The notes: generated by a model from the letters alone, not told the origin. DNA of 64,000 nucleotides from CAYJXK01 sp964374115 (GCA_964374115.1 CAYJXK010000001.1:1-64000); one strand, 5' to 3'. Counted from the stretch's first letter, positions 34,273-43,164 are shown. Made by a program: numbers and translations.

Positions 34273-35541
34273 ATGCCGCATGTAAAGCCAGAAATTGAAA
34301 CATTCGCGAAAATCAAAGTGATTGGTGTCGGCGGATCTGGCGGATCTGCTGTTGATCGCATGGTTCGGCAAGGAATTCGAGGAGTCGAATTCCTTGCCAT
34401 GAATACCGATGTTCAGGCATTGCATCACAATAGCGCCCCGCACAAGCTGCATCTTGGCAAAACGGTCACTCGTGGACTTGGCGCAGGGATGGATCCAGAA
34501 GTCGGGAGACGTGGCGCGGAAGAAACCCAGAATGAAATTCGTGAAGTACTCAAAGATACCGACATGGTATTTATCACGTGCGGACTCGGCGGTGGCACTG
34601 GATCTGGCGCCAGTCCGATTATCGCGGAGATCGCGAGAGAAATGGGCGCGCTTACAGTGGGCGTTGTCACCAAACCATTTTCATTTGAAGGACCGCAAAG
34701 AAAAAGAATCGCAGAGGCCGCGTACGATGAATTATCTCGGCACGTGGATACCGTGATTACGATCCCGAACGATCGGGTACTTCAAATTATTGATAAAAAA
34801 ACATCTCTTCTCGACGCGTTCAAAATTGTTGATGATGTCCTGCGACAAGGAGTCCAGGGGATTTCTGAACTCATTACTGTTCCGGGGCTTATTAATGTTG
34901 ATTTTGCCGATGTGAAGACCATCATGCGCGATCAAGGATCAGCGCTCATGGGAATTGGCATAGGCTCTGGCGATACACGAGCGACAGACGCGGCACACAT
35001 GGCTATTTCAAGTCCACTGCTGGAAATTTCTATTGATGGAGCGCGAGGCATTCTCTTTACGATCACGGGCGGAACCAGCTTGGGTATGCAAGAGGTCGCA
35101 GAAGCGGCCAAGGTGATTACCACCTCAGCTGACGATGATGCAAAAGTGATTTTTGGGGCGGTGATTGATGAGAGTATGGGAGAGGATATCCGGATCACCG
35201 TGATTGCGACTGGATTTGAAGATCGAGAACGGGAAAGAACATTGCGGCAAACGGAAGAAGATCTCATTGGTTCTCTTCCAAAGAAAAAACCATTGTATTC
35301 GACCGCGCTTTTCACCAAAAAGAAACCGGTGTTTGACGTGGAGGAAAAAAATATCCCGTTGTCTCTTGACCAAGACCACGATCAAGAAGAGAGCCGGAAG
35401 AATATATTTACCAAAAAATCTCTCCAAGATCCCAAAGATACGCTCCGTCCCTTTTTGTCAGGGACGAAGAAAGAGAAAGAACTCGACGATGTTGATGATC
35501 TCGAAATTCCCACCTTTATTCGTCGGAAGATGGGTATGTAG
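34273..35541 (+). CDS. ftsZ: cell division protein FtsZ
   Basis: Tubulin-like GTPase forming the division ring. The 422-residue protein has the G-box GGGTGSG at 106-112, the N-terminal [12 protein letters not shown], and the T7 synergy loop [11 protein letters not shown]. It ends with a long charged linker of about 90 residues and the C-terminal peptide [14 protein letters not shown], which binds FtsA. The ATG at 34273 is chosen; the frame upstream begins with a TTG inside the leader hairpin. Confidence 0.97.
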   Translation: MPHVKPEIETFAKIKVIGVGGSGGSAVDRMVRQGIRGVEFLAMNTDVQALHHNSAPHKLHLGKTVTRGLGAGMDPEVGRRGAEETQNEIREVLKDTDMVFITCGLGGGTGSGASPIIAEIAREMGALTVGVVTKPFSFEGPQRKRIAEAAYDELSRHVDTVITIPNDRVLQIIDKKTSLLDAFKIVDDVLRQGVQGISELITVPGLINVDFADVKTIMRDQGSALMGIGIGSGDTRATDAAHMAISSPLLEISIDGARGILFTITGGTSLGMQEVAEAAKVITTSADDDAKVIFGAVIDESMGEDIRITVIATGFEDRERERTLRQTEEDLIGSLPKKKPLYSTALFTKKKPVFDVEEKNIPLSLDQDHDQEESRKNIFTKKSLQDPKDTLRPFLSGTKKEKELDDVDDLEIPTFIRRKMGM

Positions 35542-35547
35542 TGTTAT

Positions 35548-36009
35548 ATGTATTGTCCCGTATGCCGATCGAAAGAGACAAAAGTGATAGATTCACGGAT
35601 GACGCAGGATGGAGATGCGATTCGTCGGCGGAGAGAATGTGAACAATGCGGGTATCGGTTTTCTACCATCGAAGAGAGCGAGCTCCTCGATATTGTTGTC
35701 GTGAAACGTGATGGACATCGAGAAGCGTATGTGCGAAAGAAAATAGAGGCAGGCGTTACCCAATCACTTATCAAGCGGCCGTACACCGAAGAATCATTCG
35801 ATCGCTTGGTGCACGCGATTGAAAAAGATATACAAAAAAAGAGACGGCGTGAAATCACGAGCAAGGAAATCGGAGAAATCGTGATGAAGCATCTTCGACG
35901 TTTCGACAAAGTCGCCTATATTCGATTTGCTTCGATTTATCGGGCGTTTGAAGATGTGGACACATTTCGAGACGAGATTGATTCTCTTGAGAAACGAAAA
36001 AAAACATAA
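35548..36009 (+). CDS. nrdR: transcriptional repressor NrdR
   Basis: ATP-cone regulator of ribonucleotide reductase genes. The 153-residue protein has an N-terminal zinc ribbon with Cys3, Cys6, Cys31 and Cys34, followed by an ATP-cone starting VVVKRDGHREAYVRKKI. It starts 6 nt after the ftsZ stop and is probably co-transcribed. No nrd genes or NrdR boxes were noticed in the window. Confidence 0.95.
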   Translation: MYCPVCRSKETKVIDSRMTQDGDAIRRRRECEQCGYRFSTIEESELLDIVVVKRDGHREAYVRKKIEAGVTQSLIKRPYTEESFDRLVHAIEKDIQKKRRREITSKEIGEIVMKHLRRFDKVAYIRFASIYRAFEDVDTFRDEIDSLEKRKKT

Positions 36010-36063
36010 TTGTCCTTCTTGCCAGGAAAAGCTTCATTATGGTATTGTACCAATCAATAAATT

Positions 36064-36262
36064 CATATCGAGTTTTTTCCTCTCGCGCCATCCCATCATT
36101 TTTTCTTTGTCTCCAAAACCCGCGTGTTGCAGACAGGAAAGATATTGCATTCATTCTCGACCTCGCTATACGTTCAGATATGGCCTACAGAGTTGCAGGC
36201 AAAGAAAAAGTGACTGAATGGCGCTTGGGAGAGCGCGTCAGACACCGAAACTCGCTATGAGT
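36064..36262. mobile_element. about 200-bp palindromic element (MITE-like), family B
   Basis: The left arm (36064-36113) read on the minus strand gives CAAAGAAAAAATGATGGGAT, GGCGCGAGAGGAAAAAACTC and GATATGAA. The right arm (36175-36262) gives GCAGGCAAAGAAAAAGTGAC, TGAATGGCGC, GAGAGCGCGTCAGACACCG and AAACTCGCTATGAGT. The arms are imperfect inverted repeats with a 60-bp centre. Single arms lie at 9725-9799 and 60561-60595. It encodes no protein; the frames through it are translations of the arms. Confidence 0.65.
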
Positions 36263-36302
36263 CCAATGATTTCATTCTATGATAGATTCTTCAGGAGGCC
36301 GT

Positions 36303-36479
36303 TTGAACCTCATGGCCATCGGAAATTTTCTTCGTTTTCTTCTCATCATCATTCCTCTTGTATTAGTGCTACTGTATCTTCCGCCCATTTTTCGCCAGTG
36401 GTATCAACAATTGCAACCTGTATTCGCTCTGACAAATTCTTTCTCTCCAAAAGAATTGCAAAAATTTTTACAAGAATAA
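36303..36479 (+). CDS. small single-pass membrane protein
   Basis: A strong AGGAGG (36293-36298) stands 4 nt before a TTG at 36303; ATG codons at 36279 and 36312 are in the same frame. Starting at 36312 the protein has 55 residues: MAIGNF then a membrane helix (LRFLLIIIPLVLVLLYL) and a short exterior or cytoplasmic tail ending SPKELQKFLQE. It lies between element B and the HtrA gene. No family recognised. Confidence 0.5.
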   Translation: MNLMAIGNFLRFLLIIIPLVLVLLYLPPIFRQWYQQLQPVFALTNSFSPKELQKFLQE

Positions 36480-36483
36480 CATG

Positions 36484-36540
36484 GCGTTCGCGTTTGCCAG
36501 AGGTGAACGCCTCTGTGAGAGGCACACGCGAAAATTCTAC
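36484..36540 (+). repeat. repeat family A variant upstream of the HtrA gene
   Basis: GCCTCT-GTG-AGAGGC (36509-36523) keeps the 6-bp stem with a changed loop, followed by ACACGCGAAAATTCTAC. An outer inverted pair (CGCGTTTGCC near 36490 with GGCACACGCG near 36521) makes a larger hairpin. It ends about 10 nt before the next ATG. Confidence 0.7.
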
Positions 36541-36550
36541 ATAAGAATAT

Positions 36551-37816
36551 ATGGCATCTCATGAATCACCCGAGATAGCATCATACACACGCCGCGCTCT
36601 TGCGACCGCGCTTGTTGTGGGTGTTCTCGCGGGCGGTGGCGGGGGAATTCTTGCCGGCATGCTGGTGTCCCAAGGCAAACTTTCTTTGAAAATTCCTCAA
36701 TCAGAATCAACAGGAACATTACAACAAACCCAGTATTCTGATGAAGAAACAGCCACGATTGATGTCGTCGCGAAAGCCAACCCCGCGGTGGTGAGTGTGG
36801 TCATTTCCAAAGAACAAGGAAACGTTCCACAGGGCGTGGAATTTTTTCCGTTCGATGATTTTTTCAGTCCAGGATTTCCATTTCGTATTCAAGTTCCAGA
36901 ACAGTCGAAGCCAAAGGACAAAGATGATCAGAAATCGGCACTTCAGCGTATTGGTGGAGGAAGCGGTTTCATTATTGAGTCTGACGGTCTTATTGTTACC
37001 AACAAACATGTCGTTGATGATGAAGAGGCGGTGTATACCATTGTCCTCTCGGGAGGAGAGGAATATGAAGCGCAGGTCATTGCCAAAGACCCGATCCTCG
37101 ATATTGGCTTGCTCAAAATTGAAGCAAAGAATTTACCCACGCTCCCGCTTGGAGATTCCGATAGCATCGCTCTTGGCCAATCAGTGATCGCGATAGGCAA
37201 CGCGCTCGCAGAGCTTGGCAACACGGTTACCCGAGGAGTCGTGAGCGGCATCAATCGGCGGGTAGAGGCAGGCGATGGACGCGGGCAGACCGAAGTACTC
37301 GAAGAGGCCATTCAGACAGACGCCGCGATCAATCAAGGAAATTCTGGTGGGCCGCTCTTAAATCTCGCGGGGCAGGTCATTGGCATTAATACAGCCGTTT
37401 CAAGTCGCGGACAGCTGATTGGATTTGCGATCCCGATCAATAGCGTGAAACAGACGATCAATAGCGTTCGAGAATACGGAAAAATAATCCGGCCATGGCT
37501 TGGAGTACGGTATCAACCAGTGACACCGCGTCTCTCTGAACTCAACAATCTTTCTGTCACATATGGAGCTTTGGTGGTGCGTGGAAATAGTCCGGAAGAG
37601 CTTGCAGTGATTCCGGGTTCTCCTGCAGACAAAGCAGGATTGGTAGAAAACGATATTATTTTGGAAATCAATGGGCACAGGCTCGAAGACAAAGACTCAC
37701 TTGGAAAACTGATCGCAACATTTGCTGTTGGCGAGACTATCCCATTGAAAATTCTTCGTAAAGGAAATGAAAAAATTGTGGAGGTGACGCTCGCGGAGTT
37801 TCCTGTGGATGATTGA
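36551..37816 (+). CDS. HtrA/DegP-type serine protease with PDZ domain
   Basis: Membrane-anchored envelope protease for damaged proteins. The 421-residue protein has an N-terminal membrane helix (about 16-38, GGGGGILAGMLV) and a trypsin-like domain. The catalytic triad is His153 (TNKHVV), Asp184 (ILDIGLLK) and Ser265 (GNSGGPL). One PDZ domain spans about 310-415 (GSPADKAGLVENDIILEING). The stop overlaps the region of the pyk start within 14 nt. Confidence 0.95.
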   Translation: MASHESPEIASYTRRALATALVVGVLAGGGGGILAGMLVSQGKLSLKIPQSESTGTLQQTQYSDEETATIDVVAKANPAVVSVVISKEQGNVPQGVEFFPFDDFFSPGFPFRIQVPEQSKPKDKDDQKSALQRIGGGSGFIIESDGLIVTNKHVVDDEEAVYTIVLSGGEEYEAQVIAKDPILDIGLLKIEAKNLPTLPLGDSDSIALGQSVIAIGNALAELGNTVTRGVVSGINRRVEAGDGRGQTEVLEEAIQTDAAINQGNSGGPLLNLAGQVIGINTAVSSRGQLIGFAIPINSVKQTINSVREYGKIIRPWLGVRYQPVTPRLSELNNLSVTYGALVVRGNSPEELAVIPGSPADKAGLVENDIILEINGHRLEDKDSLGKLIATFAVGETIPLKILRKGNEKIVEVTLAEFPVDD

Positions 37817-37829
37817 GCATGACGAATCT

Positions 37830-39263
37830 ATGAATAAACGAACCAAAATTGTTGCAACGCTTGGCCCTTCATCAGAGACATCTGATGTCATAAAACAGAT
37901 GGTCGAGGGAGGAATGAACATCGCGCGGCTCAATTTTTCTCACGGAACATACGACAATCATTTACTTCTTATTGAGAGAATTCGTGACGTAGAAAAAACG
38001 TCTGGCCAGTGCATTGGCATTCTTCAAGATATCCAAGGTCCAAAGATTCGGATTGGAGCGCTAGAAAGCCCTCGTGTCCTTGAAAAAGGAGACGACGTCA
38101 TTTTTGATACTTCTTCGGAAGTGCAGGGTTCCCACATTCCTCTGGATTTTTCCGATCTTCATCAGTATGTACACTCTGGCGATCGATTGTTTCTCTGTGA
38201 TGGCAACATCGAAACGCGGATTACTCGTGTTGAGGGGACGAACATATATGCCGAGGTGCGTGTGGGCGGCGAGATTATCTCCCACAAAGGCATCAATGTG
38301 CCGGATACATCACTTCCTGTTCGAGTGCTTACAGAAAAAGACAAACAAGATATTCGTTTTGGAGTAAAAAATGGCGTTGATATGATCGCGCTTTCTTTTG
38401 TGCGGAATGCGAAAGATATTTCTGATGCGCGCGCATGGATAGAGAGTATAGAAAAAGAAGAAAACATTTCAGGACAGCCTCCCATTCGATTGATCGCAAA
38501 GATTGAACGCAAGGAAGCAGTCGAAAACATGACAGAGATTCTTGAAGTCGCCGATGGCATCATGATCGCGCGAGGAGATCTGGGGATTGAAATTCCTGAC
38601 GCAGAAGTCCCTATTGCGCAAAGGAATCTCATCGATGTAGCGCTTCGGGCAGCGAAACCTGTGATTGTCGCGACTCAGATGCTCGATTCCATGCAAGCAA
38701 ATCCTCGGCCCACACGCGCCGAAGTATCTGACGTTGCGCACGCTGTTATGGATCACACGGACGCAGTAATGCTCTCGAATGAAACAGCAACAGGCACCTA
38801 CCCGGTCGACGCTGTGCGTATCATGGGAGAAATTATTGAACAAACAGAAAAATCAGTATATGACAATTTGCCTCTTCGCGATATACATAGCCATGGAGAG
38901 ATTTTAGGAGACGTGATGAGCGAGTTGACGCGGCTCCTCGGAGATGATATCAAGGCAAAGGCGATTATCACAGCGTCTTTCTCTGGAGATATCGCACGAC
39001 ATATCAGCCGATATCGGCCAGAGATGCCGATTGTGGCGGGGACAGAGACGCTTCGGGTTTGTCATCAGCTCAATCTTTCTTGGGGAGTGGTGCCCGTGCA
39101 ACTTCTTCCATGTGATACCGTCGAAGTATTAAAAAAAGGAGCAATATCGTATATAAAAAATCACCAGCTTGGGAAGAGCGGTGATCAGGTGATTGTTGTG
39201 TCAGGAAATCCGGTCGGTGATGAAAAGCATGTGAATGTTCTTGAGGTTGTGCATGTGACATGA
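37830..39263 (+). CDS. pyk: pyruvate kinase
   Basis: Catalyses phosphoenolpyruvate plus ADP to pyruvate plus ATP, the last step of glycolysis. The 477-residue protein has TKIVATLGPSS at the start, NIARLNFSHG, the active-site helix MIARGDLGIEIP, and MLSNETATGTYPVDAV. The C-terminal regulatory domain is complete. The ATG at 37830 gives the normal N-terminus; an in-frame ATG at 37809 would overlap the HtrA gene. Confidence 0.97.
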   Translation: MNKRTKIVATLGPSSETSDVIKQMVEGGMNIARLNFSHGTYDNHLLLIERIRDVEKTSGQCIGILQDIQGPKIRIGALESPRVLEKGDDVIFDTSSEVQGSHIPLDFSDLHQYVHSGDRLFLCDGNIETRITRVEGTNIYAEVRVGGEIISHKGINVPDTSLPVRVLTEKDKQDIRFGVKNGVDMIALSFVRNAKDISDARAWIESIEKEENISGQPPIRLIAKIERKEAVENMTEILEVADGIMIARGDLGIEIPDAEVPIAQRNLIDVALRAAKPVIVATQMLDSMQANPRPTRAEVSDVAHAVMDHTDAVMLSNETATGTYPVDAVRIMGEIIEQTEKSVYDNLPLRDIHSHGEILGDVMSELTRLLGDDIKAKAIITASFSGDIARHISRYRPEMPIVAGTETLRVCHQLNLSWGVVPVQLLPCDTVEVLKKGAISYIKNHQLGKSGDQVIVVSGNPVGDEKHVNVLEVVHVT

Positions 39264-39290
39264 TGGGAGCCGGACGGGACATCGGCTATG

Positions 39291-39318
39291 GTAGAGACGC
39301 ATTGCAATGCGTCTCTAC
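39291..39318. repeat. perfect 28-nt palindrome
   Basis: The block from 39291 to 39318 (GTAGAGACGCATTG and its reverse complement) is a perfect palindrome with no T run. It lies between the pyk stop and the end of the 49-aa gene. From memory, palindromes with this GTAGAGACGC...GCGTCTCTAC pattern are scattered in many bacterial genomes as REP-like sequences; that needs a search. Confidence 0.8.
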
Positions 39319-39338
39319 CTGCCCTGCCCCGGTCCGGT

Positions 39339-39488
39339 CTAGCCTTGGATAGCGATTTTTCTCAGGACGGCGGCGACCGCGATGAAAGCGATCACCAAGA
39401 CGAGTATGAGGACGATCAGACATCCACAGCCGCCTGTGCCCTTCGCACTCCATCGCCCGAGAAAGAACCCAATCAGAAATTCCCACAT
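39339..39488 (-). CDS. 49-aa membrane protein
   Basis: The minus-strand ATG at 39488 is preceded by AAGGAG with a 6-nt gap, and a promoter lies about 50 nt upstream. The product starts MWEFLIGFFLGRWSAKG, has a GGCGC turn, and then one long membrane helix (CLIVLILVLVIAFIAVAAVL) and a short basic tail (RKIAIQG). Codons are mostly C-ending (ATC, GTC, CTC), like the genes at 9294-10646. No family recognised. Confidence 0.65.
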   Translation of the reverse strand: MWEFLIGFFLGRWSAKGTGGCGCLIVLILVLVIAFIAVAAVLRKIAIQG

Positions 39489-39540
39489 GTGCGCTCCTTA
39501 CGCATGAGGAAACACCTGTCCGTACAGTTCACGGAACGAT

Positions 39541-39570
39541 ATAATATAGCACAAAAAAAGGGATTGTCAA
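39541..39570 (-). promoter_or_regulatory. promoter of the 49-aa gene
   Basis: On the minus strand TTGACA (39570-39565), then TATATT (39548-39543, 16-nt spacer) or TATTAT (39546-39541, 18-nt). It overlaps a plus-strand TATAAT (39540-39545) that probably serves asnS, so the two promoters are divergent and share their -10 bases. Confidence 0.6.
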
Positions 39571-39579
39571 ACTACGACT

Positions 39580-40872
39580 ATGCCTATCTTCATCGCCGAT
39601 CTCTCTTCTCACGTCGAGAAACAAGTTACTCTCAAAGGATGGCTTTATAACAAGCGTTCGTCTGGATCGATCGCATTTTTGGAAATTCGAGATGGCACAG
39701 GGTTTGTGCAAGCAGTCGTCGACAAGTCCACCGCCCCAGAGTCTACATGGGCTGTCGCAGAAACGATTACGCAGGAATCATCTTTGTCTGTGTCTGGAAA
39801 TGTGTCTGAACACCCAAAAAAACCTGGCGTGTTTGAATTGCACGTGACAGAACTTATCCTTATTCATATCGCCGAAGAATTTCCTATTGCCCTGAAAGAC
39901 CATGGGCCAGAGTTTCTTCTTGATAATCGGCATCTGTGGCTGAGGAGTAAAAGGCAATGGGCAATTCTGCGGATTCGAGATGTGATTGAGAGCGCGATCC
40001 AAGAATACATGCATCAAGAGCGATTTGTCCGCGTGGATTCACCAATCTTTACACCGAATGCCTGCGAGGGAACCACCACGCTTTTTCCCGTCGAATATTT
40101 TGATGAAGGCACGGCCTATCTTGCGCAAACAGGACAGCTCTACATCGAGGCCGCGATTGCCTCGGTCGGGCGGTGCTATGATTTCGGGCCAGTATTCCGC
40201 AACGAAAAATCCAAGACCAAACGGCATCTCGCCGAGTTTTGGATGATGGATGCTGAGGCCGCATTTGTGGAGCATGAAGATAATATGAAAATTCAGGAAG
40301 GCCTTGTGAAATATATTACGAAAGATTGTCTTGAACGGTGCGTGGAAGAATTTCGTATTCTCGAGCGAGATCCGGCGCCGCTTCTTCCTGTCGTCGAAAA
40401 ACCATTTCTTCGATATACATATGATGAAACAATAAAAAAATTGCATGAATTAGGATCTGACATCCGTCATGGTGAGGATTTAGGAAACGATGACGAGGGC
40501 ATGCTCACAGAGCATTCAGACGTCCCGATTTTTATTGAAAAATGGCCCAAACAAATTAAACCATTTTATATGCCAGATTCGGAGCAGAGCGGATATGTCC
40601 TCAACAATGATCTTATCGCGATCGAAGGCGCCGGTGAAATTATTGGTGGTTCACAGCGCATTGATAGACTTGATGAGCTGGTTCGACGTATCCATGAGGA
40701 CAATCTTCCACAAAAAGAATATGAATGGTATCTTGATTTACGCCGCTACGGCAGCGTACCTCACTCGGGATTCGGCATGGGGCTCGAGCGTATGGTGCGT
40801 TGGATGAGTGGCGTAGAACATATCCGAGAGTGCATTCCGTTTCCACGGACGATTACCCGATTGAGACCGTAG
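39580..40872 (+). CDS. asnS: asparagine-tRNA ligase
   Basis: Class IIb synthetase. The 430-residue protein has an N-terminal OB-fold anticodon-binding domain (LKGWLYNKRSSGSIAFLEIRDG) and a catalytic domain. Motif 2 is GPVFRNEKSKTKRHLAEFWMMDAE and motif 3 GFGMGLERMVRWMSG. The AEFWMMDAE segment is the AsnRS version (AspRS has another sequence). Its presence means Asn-tRNA can be made directly. aspS at 47038 is a separate gene. Confidence 0.96.
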   Translation: MPIFIADLSSHVEKQVTLKGWLYNKRSSGSIAFLEIRDGTGFVQAVVDKSTAPESTWAVAETITQESSLSVSGNVSEHPKKPGVFELHVTELILIHIAEEFPIALKDHGPEFLLDNRHLWLRSKRQWAILRIRDVIESAIQEYMHQERFVRVDSPIFTPNACEGTTTLFPVEYFDEGTAYLAQTGQLYIEAAIASVGRCYDFGPVFRNEKSKTKRHLAEFWMMDAEAAFVEHEDNMKIQEGLVKYITKDCLERCVEEFRILERDPAPLLPVVEKPFLRYTYDETIKKLHELGSDIRHGEDLGNDDEGMLTEHSDVPIFIEKWPKQIKPFYMPDSEQSGYVLNNDLIAIEGAGEIIGGSQRIDRLDELVRRIHEDNLPQKEYEWYLDLRRYGSVPHSGFGMGLERMVRWMSGVEHIRECIPFPRTITRLRP

Positions 40873-40922
40873 AGCCCATCTCAAAAACATAAAAATAAGT
40901 CCGAAGAAAGTATTACAAGACT

Positions 40923-42215
40923 ATGTCTGAATTCAAATTTGAAAATAGAAGAAATAATGTATTGAATCCAGAGAAATTGAGTGTGGATGAACTTAAAGCC
41001 ATGAGAAAACGCATTCTTTTTTTTGTGCATCCAGATCGGGGAGGGTCGGAGGAATTGGTGCATGAGGTGAATGTCGCGTGTGAAAAAGCAGAACAAGGAG
41101 ATATGAGAGATTGTGTTGCGTTGTATGAGAAATATGTGAAGAATAAAAGTGACGAAGGGGAAAAAGATACACACGCTGTCGAGGAGAAACAAGAGTTCGA
41201 GTTTTTTCAAATCTATCACTTTGTCGAAGGGCATATTGAGGATTTTATCGATCCTCAATCGGAAACGAATACTGCTCTTATTCAAGAACTCAAGACGTAT
41301 CTCGAGCAGGCCGAAGAGGGGAGTAAAAAATGGGGAGTGGGGTTTTTGGGAGCGTTGGAACATTTGCACACAGAAATTGAAACCTTTGATCGGCTTGATT
41401 TGTGGGAGAATACAGAGGCGCGAGTGACAATGATTTCCGAGATCGAAGAAAAAATAGCTTTGGTTCTTCATGGAGAGAGTGTTGATGACGAGAATAAAAA
41501 AGAAGAAGAAGAGATAGCGCTTGTTGTGCAAGAAAAAAATATTATGGAGGTTTTTTTGGTTTCCGTGTTTGCCAAAGTCATTGAAGTGATTTCGGCATTC
41601 ACAAAAAAATTTCTTGAAAAAAGAATTCATATCGCACCAGAATTTTCCGAGGCGCCATCTCCCGATGAGCGGGGGAGCATTGAAGACGAAGAAGAATTGT
41701 TTGATGCCCAAGAAGGAAACCAGAAAGAAAAAACAGGGGGAGTGCCAAAAGACGGGGGTGGTGGCCAACAACAGGCTCAGGCTGTCATTATTGGGCAAGA
41801 CGAAGAATGGTCGGAAGATTTGCTTGCGTCTCCTTTTATTGTGATGACAGATAATGTCGAGCGCAAAGACATTTGGCAAAACATGATTCATAAAGGATTT
41901 ATGCAAGGAGTTATCCGGCGTGATGAAGGAGGACAATTTGTGCTCACCATGAATCTTCGCGTATTACCATGGTGCGCTGATGAGCTACAGAGTTTTTTCA
42001 AAAAAAATATTGCGTATCATTCCCAATTTCCTGACCGACTGAAGCAGATTAAAAATCCGCAGACAGGCGACTATTTCCCCGAGGCAGTATTTTTGGACAA
42101 AACAGGCAAAGCGCTTCGTTTTTATTTCCAAGATCGTTGGGAGGAATATCTGAAATCCCCAGAATATGATTGGTACAAAGAGCGCTTTGAAGATACCTAT
42201 GGCATGGCAGCATAA
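40923..42215 (+). CDS. J-domain-like protein of unknown function, 430 aa
   Basis: The N-terminus reads LSVDELKAMRKRILFFVHPD, then RGGSEELVHEVNVACEKAE. This is a J-domain core with the HPD motif at 36-38, as used by DnaJ-type co-chaperones to stimulate Hsp70. No Gly/Phe region or zinc-finger follows. The rest is an acidic, helical region (about 80-230), a Glu/Gly/Gln-rich linker (about 245-290) and a C-terminal domain with many aromatic residues (WCADELQSFF, LRFYFQDRWEEYLKSPEYDWY). The last 17 nt overlap the next gene. Function unknown; a co-chaperone or a domain borrowed for binding are both possible. Confidence 0.75.
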   Translation: MSEFKFENRRNNVLNPEKLSVDELKAMRKRILFFVHPDRGGSEELVHEVNVACEKAEQGDMRDCVALYEKYVKNKSDEGEKDTHAVEEKQEFEFFQIYHFVEGHIEDFIDPQSETNTALIQELKTYLEQAEEGSKKWGVGFLGALEHLHTEIETFDRLDLWENTEARVTMISEIEEKIALVLHGESVDDENKKEEEEIALVVQEKNIMEVFLVSVFAKVIEVISAFTKKFLEKRIHIAPEFSEAPSPDERGSIEDEEELFDAQEGNQKEKTGGVPKDGGGGQQQAQAVIIGQDEEWSEDLLASPFIVMTDNVERKDIWQNMIHKGFMQGVIRRDEGGQFVLTMNLRVLPWCADELQSFFKKNIAYHSQFPDRLKQIKNPQTGDYFPEAVFLDKTGKALRFYFQDRWEEYLKSPEYDWYKERFEDTYGMAA

Positions 42216-43164
42216 AGAGAAATTTTTTGAGCGACTTCACGATAGTATTCCATCTTCTTTTTTTTCTGATGTTGAAAAAACATTTCTCGATCGACCGCCC
42301 ACATTCCGTGTCAACACACTGCGATCCAGAAGGGAGGATGTTCTCGAACTCTTGCGAGAACATGGCTTTATCTTGAGACAAGTGCCGTGGTATCAAGATG
42401 CGTTTATTCTCACCAAAAAAACAAAACGTGACCTCATGAAGCTCGATCTCTATACGAGCGGGGCGGTGTATCTGCAAAGTCTTGCAAGTATGGCGCCACC
42501 ATTGGTGTTGGATCCAAAACGAGAGGAACGTGTCCTCGATTTGGCCGCTGCTCCGGGAAGTAAAACAAGCCAGATCGCGGCGCTCATGAAGCGGGAGGGA
42601 ATATTGATTGCGAATGATAGAAATAAAGTACGGTTTTTCAAACTCAAGCACAACATGGAGTTGTTGGGAGTGACAGCGGACTACCCGGATTGGCAGTTTA
42701 CTCTTCGCATGGAAGACGGCGTGAAACTTTCTCGAGAATTTCCTCTCTTTTTCGATCGCATCCTTCTCGACGCGCCGTGCACCGCAGAAGCGCGATTTGT
42801 TCTCAGCGAGCCGAAAACATTTGGCTATTGGAGCGAGCGCAAGATCAAGGACATGGTCTACGCACAGTGGCGATTGCTCCTCGCCGCATGGGCCATGCTC
42901 AAGCCTGGGGGAATACTGGTCTACTCCACATGCACATTTGCTCCAGAAGAAAATGAAGTGCAGGTGTCTCGATTTATTGAGAGAAATAAAGATGCCGAGA
43001 TTCTGGAGAGCGGCATTTCCGGTCTCAAAGGATTGCCTGTGGTAAAAACATGGAAAGGAAAATCGCTCCATTCCCATATTTCTCGATGTTTTCGTATTTT
43101 CCCGACGGAAGAGATTGAAGGGTTTTTTGTGGCGAAGATACAGAAAAGTGAGTATATGACTTGA
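42199..43164 (+). CDS. RsmB/NOP-family RNA m5C methyltransferase
   Basis: SAM-dependent cytosine-C5 methyltransferase acting on rRNA or tRNA. The 321-residue protein has motif I VLDLAAAPGSKTSQIAALM (112-130), the release cysteine Cys194 in DAPCTAEA and the catalytic Cys245 in YSTCTFAPEEN. It has no C-terminal PUA or N-terminal NusB domain, so it is a minimal form close to RsmF or YebU cores. The ATG at 42199 lies inside the end of the J-like gene. Confidence 0.9.
   Translation: MAWQHKEKFFERLHDSIPSSFFSDVEKTFLDRPPTFRVNTLRSRREDVLELLREHGFILRQVPWYQDAFILTKKTKRDLMKLDLYTSGAVYLQSLASMAPPLVLDPKREERVLDLAAAPGSKTSQIAALMKREGILIANDRNKVRFFKLKHNMELLGVTADYPDWQFTLRMEDGVKLSREFPLFFDRILLDAPCTAEARFVLSEPKTFGYWSERKIKDMVYAQWRLLLAAWAMLKPGGILVYSTCTFAPEENEVQVSRFIERNKDAEILESGISGLKGLPVVKTWKGKSLHSHISRCFRIFPTEEIEGFFVAKIQKSEYMT

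Noticed and set aside
36039..36260. Plus-strand frames across the family B element
   Set aside because: They are translations of inverted arms; the same peptide words appear from unrelated loci with the repeat.
39288..39650. 120-codon plus-strand frame between pyk and asnS
   Set aside because: It starts at the 28-nt palindrome, is antisense to the better-supported 49-aa gene and overlaps the asnS start.
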